From contig JANBVO010000011.1 in assembly GCA_030052745.1 (NCBI GenBank), forward strand, positions 62,001 through 126,000: DNA of 64,000 nucleotides, written 5' to 3'. A program made the position numbers and the translations under genes. Below the pieces are notes generated by a model. That model was given only the letters and a program-made list of their open reading frames with translations, was not told the DNA's origin and ran no database searches. Shown here piece after piece: positions 57,211 through 64,000 of the stretch (positions are counted from its first letter, which is position 1; every line of letters starts with the position of its first letter). Source of the DNA: Pleurostoma richardsiae (Eukaryota; Ascomycota; Sordariomycetes; Calosphaeriales; Pleurostomataceae).

Positions 57211-58917
57211 ATGGTAAGACTGAGCTTGACGGTGATGGGCGCCATGAGTCTCTCGACGCTGCTTTCTGCAAGTGTGGCGTATTTCCGACCTCGCGGCGTT
57301 GTGATGAATAAATGGGCTTAGCGAAACGGGTTTCAATAGTGAAGAGAGTAGTCAGCTAATTAAATTGCTTGCAGTCGACCGTCGACAAGATAACTAACTG
57401 GGTGAACCCCGCCGACAAGTCTGGCGAGTTCAAGCGCCAGCAGAGCAGCTTCCGCGAGTTCATCTCCAAGAAGCCGGGCTCGAGGTTCCCGGCAGAGAAG
57501 GGCAGATACCACCTCTACGTCAGCTACGCCTGCCCCTGGGTACGTCTGGCCTCGTCTTGAGCCTCTTCCCTATTGCGGATAACTGACTGACGCCAATGCA
57601 GGCGACTCGGACTTTGATCGCTCGCAAGCTGAAGGGCCTGGATGATATCGTCTCCTTCTCTTCTGTGCACTGGCACATGGGAGAAAAGGGTAAGCTAAGA
57701 TCATCCTGCCCCAGGGCCTCTTTTCGGGACAAGAGGCATCGTTGAGCGGAACCTGTGCTGATCACCAATGCAGGATGGCGTTTTGCTACTGCCGAGGATA
57801 AGGACGCGGAAGGCGAGAACGTGATTCCTGATCCTCTACACGAAGGCTTCACCCACCTGCGCCAGCTCTACTTCGAGTCGAACCCAGACTACTCGGGCCG
57901 CTTCACCGTCCCCGTCCTGTACGACAAGAAGGAGAAGGTGATCGCCAACAACGAGAGCAGCGAGATCATCCGCATGTTCTACACCGAGGTAAGCGCCGCT
58001 CATCCCCCGTATTTGCTTCTAGGAACCCAAAGAAGCTCAGCAACCCTGTGATAGTTCGACGACATCATCGCGGAGAAGTACGGCGCCGTCGTTCCGTACC
58101 CGGAGGCGCTCCAGAAGGAGATCGATGCCACCAATGAGTGGCAGTACGACAAGATCAACAACGGCGTCTACAAGTCGGGCTTCGCTACCACACAGGAGGC
58201 GTACGAGCGCAATGTCCTGGCGCTCTTCGAGGCCCTGGACAAGGTTGAGGCTCACCTGGCCTCGACTGAGGGGCCGTACTGGTTTGGCAAGGCAATCACC
58301 GAGGTGGATGTGAGACTGTAAGTTGGACTTGTGCCTCGCTTCTCCCTCCGTGCCGTGTCGCTTCTTTGCAGCGGCGAGAGATCACGAACGTGTAACTCGG
58401 GGTGTAACACCGGGGACCCATGTGTACAGGGAAAATGCGCTAACTGGTTGCTCAGGTATCCTACTATCATTCGATTTGATGTAAGTTGAAATGGTTTTCA
58501 TCAGTCCTTTGGCCGTAAGGCGCTGGAGCTACATATTACCTCCGGCGTCTCTTCACATTCTTATCACCCTGTGTCCCCCTGCCATGAACCCCCCCAAAGC
58601 AAATCCCGTTTCCAGCAATTCACAGGGAATTGGGCGCTCTGCTAACACCTAGGACGCAGCCCGTGTACGTTCAGCACTTCAAGTGCAACATCCGCGACAT
58701 CCGCTCCGGCTACCCGCACATCCACAAGTGGCTGCGCAACCTCTACTGGAACGTGCCCGCCTTCAAGGACACGACCAACTTCCTGCACATCAAGAGCCAC
58801 TACACCAAGAGCCACACCCAGATCAACCCCTTCTCCATCACTCCCGTCGGGCCCCTCCCGGACATCCTGCCCCTGGACGAGGAGGTTCCAGCCGTCAAGG
58901 CTTACGGGAAGCTGTAA
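57211..58917 (+). CDS. Xi/omega-like glutathione S-transferase (glutathionyl-hydroquinone reductase type)
   Basis: Predicted 338-residue cysteine-type GST related to yeast Ecm4/Gto proteins. Relatives reduce glutathionyl-hydroquinones using a catalytic cysteine. Exons: 57211-57213, 57375-57539, 57602-57689, 57774-57988, 58055-58317, 58456-58480 and 58660-58917. The first coding exon is the ATG alone, followed at once by a GTAAGA donor. The second begins STVDKITNWVNPADKSGEFK, as in fungal homologues. The active-site motif YACPW places the cysteine at residue 54, with ATRTLIARKLKGL after it. VHWHMGEKGWRF, FTVPVLYDKKEKVIANNESS (thioredoxin-fold cis-Pro and Glu-Ser) and the helical domain [24 protein letters not shown] follow. 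The sixth exon is only 25 nt. All junctions keep frame. Likely cytosolic detoxification; the natural substrate is unknown. Confidence 0.93.
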
Positions 58918-59615
58918 GGCGTTGCTAGGTTTAGGGAAGGTATCTTGTTATGGAGGATGAGAGTGAAAGAGGACGAGGAGCAGTCTGGTAGGATGGGCCG
59001 GAAAACGGAGCAGAGAAATGCAGGAATTGGATCTGTAGCTCCGGGGTCAAACATCATGAACCTTACCGTCTTACTGACCTCTACTGCGAATCTCCGTGAC
59101 AATCTCAACATGTAGAATGAAACCCAACCCTTTCTCCCACAGGTACGATGTGTTGAGGCCGTAGACTATACTCGACAAATATAGGAGCAACATGGATGTA
59201 TGATCTTGAAACCTCGAGGGAGCTGTTGCGCTCTTGTATATTAGACTAGTATTGTAGACGTGTTGCACTGACAGCATTGTGGTATGGGGGGAAAAAAGAA
59301 CGATGCATAACTCCCGAGAGCCGAAACCAAGTCGGGAAGATCAGAGGACTTCTATAGCTTCACATGAAAAACTGCTTGCTTGCTTGCATGGCTCATCCCC
59401 CCAGAATAGCTCCTACAGAACGCGTTCTTTTCTTTTCCCTTTCTCGATAGCCCACCGTCCGATTATTATGCTTTCCAAAATAAAAATGAACAAGGACGCA
59501 CAACGCACGCACATTTCCAGTCCCGCAAGAGTTACCATGACGGTTTTTTAGGGAACTCGTTTACCGTAGAGATGCACTAGACCAGAAGAGAGACCGAAGA
59601 GCAAGATACACCCCT
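58918..59615. terminator. Convergent 3' region of the GST and chitin synthase genes
   Basis: About 700 bases between converging genes, expected to contain both 3' UTRs. A-rich stretches near 59.29 and 59.48 kb fit polyadenylation regions. No gene is supported. Confidence 0.4.
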
Positions 59616-62600
59616 TTACAGCTGGCCAGACAGCAGTGCTTCGGTGGCTGTAGAGACAGACATTAGCATACGTGTCAAGACACGACGACGGAAGATGGGT
59701 GGGAAAACATACCGCTGTTGATATACGCCCTGCGCGCGTCGAGCGAGACGCCGAAGCGCCTCTCGAGCTCCAGCTTGATGCCCTTCTTGGTGACGGTCAT
59801 GAGGTCCGCCGTGCGCAGGATCTCCCGGATCTCCGCCAGCAGCGCGTCGTCGCTGGGCGTGCCCGCCAGGTTGGCCATCTCCAGCTCCTGCTGGCTGCCG
59901 CCGAAGAACTGGGACCCGCCGAACTGGCTGGCGCGGTTGCCCGTCTGCATCATCTCCGACGGCGCCAGGCTCATGCGGCTGGCCGCGTGCGGCATGCCGG
60001 GCAGCGGCGGCGTCGCGCCGCCCTTCATGTGGTCGGCGAAGGGGCCCGTCGAGCCGGGGCGCGAGGGCGGGTAGTACCCGTACTCGGACACGGCGGCGTT
60101 CGGCTTGGTGGCGTAGCTGAAGCCCGAGATCTCGGAGCGGGCGTCGTCGCGCATGGTCTGGGCCTCCCACAGCTCGGCCTGGTAGTCCTCCCACCGCTTG
60201 CGGGGGATAGACGCCGGGTCGAACTTGCCCTCGTCGGAGATGACGATCTTCTTGCCCTTCTCGCCCGCCACAACGCGGGTGTTGCCCCAGTTGAAGTCGT
60301 CCATGTTCCAGAAGGCGTACAGCGGCAGACCACAGGAGAAGACGGGTATGGCGAGGACGTACAGGAGCATCCACCCGATCATCTCCCACTTGCGACGCAG
60401 GATGAAGATGATGGCCTGCAGGCCGTAGATGGCGCCCAAGAGAATGAAAGCCGTGATGGGAACCACGCTCGAATCCTCGGCGACGCGCACGATCAAGTAT
60501 ACGATATAGGCCATTGTCACAGGCTGAATGACGGTTGACAATAGGTCGATCAACACGATGAACCGCATGCTGAAACAGCAGAAACCGCAGAGTTGGCTCA
60601 GGGGTATGAGCTCCATCAAGTTATGCAGGGTCGAGTTAATCCAGCGGCGACGCTGTGACAGGAAGACCTTCCAAGAGTCGGGGGCAATGGTCCAGGCATG
60701 CGCGTCGAAGATGTACTTGGTCTTGTACTTGGAGTGGAACTTGAGCAGCAGGGTAGTTAGGTATCGATCTTCACCGAGATGAAGCAGGTTCTTCATGTGC
60801 AGCGTATCGACGCGGATGGTGGAATACGACTCGACAACCTCGCGGCTGACAAAGAGAGGCTTGCCTGTCTCGGCGGCACGGATGCGGTACATGGAGAAAC
60901 AACCGGGTAGACAAGTGACTGAGCCGAACAAACTCTCGAATGCCTTGGTCAGGTTGTGAGAGATGTAGTACTCGTAAACCTGGATCATGGTGATGAAGGA
61001 TGATTTCGCATTGGTGAGGGCAGTCTCACCGCAGACAGCGATTAGGCGGGTGTCGTCCAGGAAGGCGGAAACCATGCGTGTAGCTGAATCAGGTGCGACG
61101 ATCGTGTCAGCGTCGATCTGGAGCATGAATTCATAGAAGGTCGGATTGACACCAATGATGTTCCGGATCTGGTGGTACATCTCGAGTTCTAGAGGGCTCA
61201 TAGCCAGGTTGTAGTGGACCCGGTTCAGGAAGCGCATGACAATCATCTGCGAGTCTCGCTTGCCACGGTTACCGGGACGGGAAACTTCAGAAGGCTTGCC
61301 GATCTTGACGATGACGAGGAACGGAACAATATGGCCCTGGACTTCGTACAAGCCCGAGTAGACCTTGCCCATGTTGTGCTGCTTGAGACCTTCACCAAGA
61401 GACTCGAAGCTGAGCGGTTCAGGATCCACGGTCTCCGAGACGCCGAGAATGTCTAGGACAATGCGAGGTGTTGGCCTGTCGTTGCCCTGACCGATGATCA
61501 TGCCGTCACAGACGATAACAAGCAGCTTGCGCTTGTCATCGTAACGCATGCGGGCGGCGGAGTCGATGGCACGGCGTAGAGAGTCCTCGTCTTCAGTATA
61601 CGCCGGGATCTGGCACATGACGAACTTGTCCAGGTTCTCGGGGACGTTCTTGGTGCCGAACTGGAGCGCAGCAAAGAACTTGAAGGCGATGACAGAGCAC
61701 AACAGAAGAGAAATGGCCAAGACGAAGTAATCGGCGAACTGGCAACGGACAGAGTTTCGCGTGTCAACATCGCCCACGTAGAACAAATTGTCTAGGCAGA
61801 GCTGCATGCGTGACTTCACATCCGCATCCAGTGCAAGGGCATTCCAGTACTTCGTAACATCCTCGCCAGCCTTCTGCTGGAACAGGTCCACGACAAGTCC
61901 GCTCATGAAGTCAGCTTTGCTGGGATCGGTTGGTGCCGGCTCTCCCGCTTTGACAACCATGTGTCGCCCGCCCGAGATGTACTTGGTCATGTCGTAGACG
62001 CGGCTGTTCAGAATTGCAATGGAATTCTTCTTCTTCGCCAGTGTGGAGACATACTTATGGGTGTAGCCGATGTTGCCTTTCTTGAAGTTCGCTCTCAGCA
62101 TAATCATCTGCTCCGCAAACCAGTCGGGTCTGCTGTCATTCTGAAAAGACCTGAAGTCGTGGTACTTGGAATTAAGATCCTGGCTGCTAATAACGTTGGC
62201 AGAGCCAGTGATGTTTGTCGACTTATAGTCGAGAGTGACAGAGGGGTCCACGGAGCCGTCAACACCCTGGCACAGAGCTGAGACCTGCACGGGGAACAGA
62301 GATGTGATATCCAGTCCGGCGTACTGAGTCAGCTGCTTCGTGGGGAGGTAGCTGGGATAATGGGTCGGTGCGAATGCCCCGAGGTCGAACACCTGGCCAC
62401 GAATAGCAACATATGAACTGTGACCGTTTTTCCCGTTGTGTGTCGACAACTCTGCGGCACTGTAAACGTGCTGTTTCGGGCAGATGAGTATAGGGAAGGC
62501 CACCATGAAGAAGGCTGCTAGGGCACAGCTGAGCCAGATGATCATGTTGATGGCCACCTTTTCGCGCCAGGCCATGCGCACATCCTTTCGGGACATCCGG

Positions 62601-64000
62601 CCAATCCACCTAATCAGGAAATCTGGGATGAAGAACGTCATGAGATAGACGATGAAGACCCAGCGTTTGCGACTCGGGCTGTCCTTGTATTCCTCAATCT
62701 CCGCCATTGCTTTCTCGTTGCCTCTCTCGGCCATCTGCTCACGGGTATCCAGGTTCTTGAACATGTCACCTGCACCGAACGCAGAAACCCCGGCATCAGA
62801 GCGGGCATCGACATCATTGCTGCCAAAATATCCAGCTCGGGATTTGTCGCCATAAGCCTGAGGAGTGTTGCTGGCGGAAATTAGGCGCTCCTTCGAGGCG
62901 AGGAACGGATCCTGGGAAGGCGTTAATCCATCCCCAGCATCGGAAGGGAGACCGAAGCGTGCGGACGTGGACGTGGCATCGCTCAGGTTGGAAACTTCCA
63001 TCCAACACCGCTCGCTGAGGAAGACACCTGTAGAGCCGATCTGAACTTCATTGCTCGGCCAGCGCTTGTCCTCAACGACCAACTCGACTTTCTCTCGCTC
63101 ACTGCCTACGAGTATGGTATCCGCGTCTGTGAGACCTAGGAATTCGCCGAATGGCAAGAATATGCTGAAGTCTGCGGCTCGTAACCTTTGGCTGATTTCG
63201 GCAATTCCAAACGTCTGGACCTGTGTTCGCACGCATTTGCTGTCGAACTGGTTCGCAATCCGCCTATCATTAGGCTTCAGACAGAATACGAAGTATGCAT
63301 TTGTGTTGGGGGCAGTGAAGGACTTGGTAACGTTCTCCAACGAGGACAAGAACTGTCCCGACGCACCCTGTTCCGTGTGACGAGTGGGACTGCGCCTAGA
63401 TTCGCCAGCCTCACTGATGTTGTCGAACGACTCTTGTTGCCGTAAAGCTGTGCCTGGCCGTTCGTGGTTGGCTGTCCGCGAGGTTCCTGGTCTCTCTCGG
63501 TTGAACTTCCTCGACATGACGCTTGGTGCCCGCATAGGCTTGGAGCTGACCGAAGCTTGCATGACAGTGCTTCGCTCCTTGGGATGCGTCACAGTCTGGA
63601 GCGCCTCCTGGCCGAACAGGCGGGCAATGAACTCGCTCTTTGTGGAGTTGATGAGGTTAAGAATGTCTCCCGATATAACTTCTCCGTTCTCCTCCACAAG
63701 ACCCCTGACGGGATACTCGACCTCCCCGGCAAAGTGCCTGACAGTGAATGAGGCGGCCTTGTTCTCGGACAGAAAATTGCTTCCTGGCAGCTTTGCGGTA
63801 GCCGAGCTAACGGCGATCGCGGGATTCCTACCCTCGAACCGCTTACGCAGACTCTCGAGGAGCTGCATGTCCGTGCGATTGCGGCGGGTCTGGTCGTCGA
63901 GGATGCTCAACAAGCCATTTCCGGACTTGAGAAGGCCCTTGACGGCATCTGAATTATCGAAATAGCTGGTGGCAGCCACGGTCACTTCTTCGGACTCGAG
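59616..64000 (-). CDS. chsV: Class V chitin synthase with myosin-motor-like domain (5' truncated by window)
   Basis: Large membrane chitin synthase, polymerising N-acetylglucosamine from UDP-GlcNAc at hyphal tips and septa. The last 1439 residues are visible; the open frame continues past base 64000. Segments: 59713-64000 and the final exon 59616-59647, across a 65-nt intron (GTATGT donor). That intron replaces read-through residues by [10 protein letters not shown]. Domains in order are the end of the myosin-motor-like domain ([39 protein letters not shown]), membrane helices ([15 protein letters not shown]) and a cytochrome-b5-like domain ([20 protein letters not shown]). The glycosyltransferase domain with [10 protein letters not shown] follows, then more helices and a C-terminal DEK-type domain ([20 protein letters not shown]). 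Roughly 400 residues are missing if the protein is of usual class V length (near 1860). Class VI/VII is the alternative. The last 600 coding bases are extremely GC-rich. Confidence 0.95.

Noticed and set aside
59672-60538. 288-codon plus-strand open frame opposite the chitin synthase 3' end
   Set aside because: Antisense shadow of the GC-rich part of the chitin synthase gene; no start context or motif of its own.

Overview
The window looks like nuclear DNA from a filamentous ascomycete (Pezizomycotina, most likely Sordariomycetes). The genes have short introns (mostly 48-80 nt) with GTAAGT/GTATGT-type donors, CTAAC/CTGAC branch sites and YAG acceptors. The gene set includes a class V chitin synthase with a myosin-motor-like domain, an Msb2-type signalling mucin, a sulfite pump of the Ssu1/TDT family and fungal-type Tom20, Exo84, Vps15 and Uba1. 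I could not fix the species. Exon boundaries below were worked out by hand from reading frame, splice signals and remembered family conservation; no database search was run.

Layout. 0-13 kb: SSU1 (+), TYW1 (+), TOM20 (-), EXO84 (+), PP2A catalytic subunit (+) and a seven-helix membrane protein (-). 13-18 kb: a 5-kb stretch with no gene I can support, ending in a pyrimidine-rich tract before a single-pass membrane protein with a C-terminal SH3 domain (+). 22-33 kb: a compact block with VPS15 (+), LEA1 (U2A', +), a Dpb3/CHRAC-type histone-fold protein (-) and a CLC chloride/proton exchanger (+). 33-41 kb: an unrecognised low-complexity protein (-), an MFS anion:cation symporter (-) and MSB2 (-). 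41-49 kb: an 8.2-kb gene-poor interval. 49-64 kb: FKBP12 (+), UBA1 (+), an Xi/omega-like glutathione transferase (+) and the 3' three quarters of a class V chitin synthase (-), which runs off the right edge.

The genes are mostly housekeeping and cell-biology genes: tRNA wybutosine synthesis, mitochondrial import, exocytosis, phosphatase signalling, PI3-kinase/autophagy, splicing, replication/chromatin, ubiquitin activation, and cell-wall sensing and synthesis. Nothing indicates a biosynthetic cluster, transposon, CRISPR array or other mobile system, and the genes do not look co-ordinated as one pathway. MSB2, the SH3 membrane protein and the chitin synthase share a cell-surface theme but lie far apart.

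I found no convincing new biological system. The points most worth a second look are small. They include in-frame introns that could be retained (TOM20, LEA1), a tandem acceptor in FKBP12, a start codon isolated in its own 3-nt coding exon (GST), a 16-nt microexon (CLC), an unresolved UBA1 5' end, a sharp GC rise in parts of several genes, GTACC-rich clusters in intergenic DNA, and two adjacent dyads in the TOM20/EXO84 divergent promoter. No tRNA, rRNA or snRNA gene was recognised.
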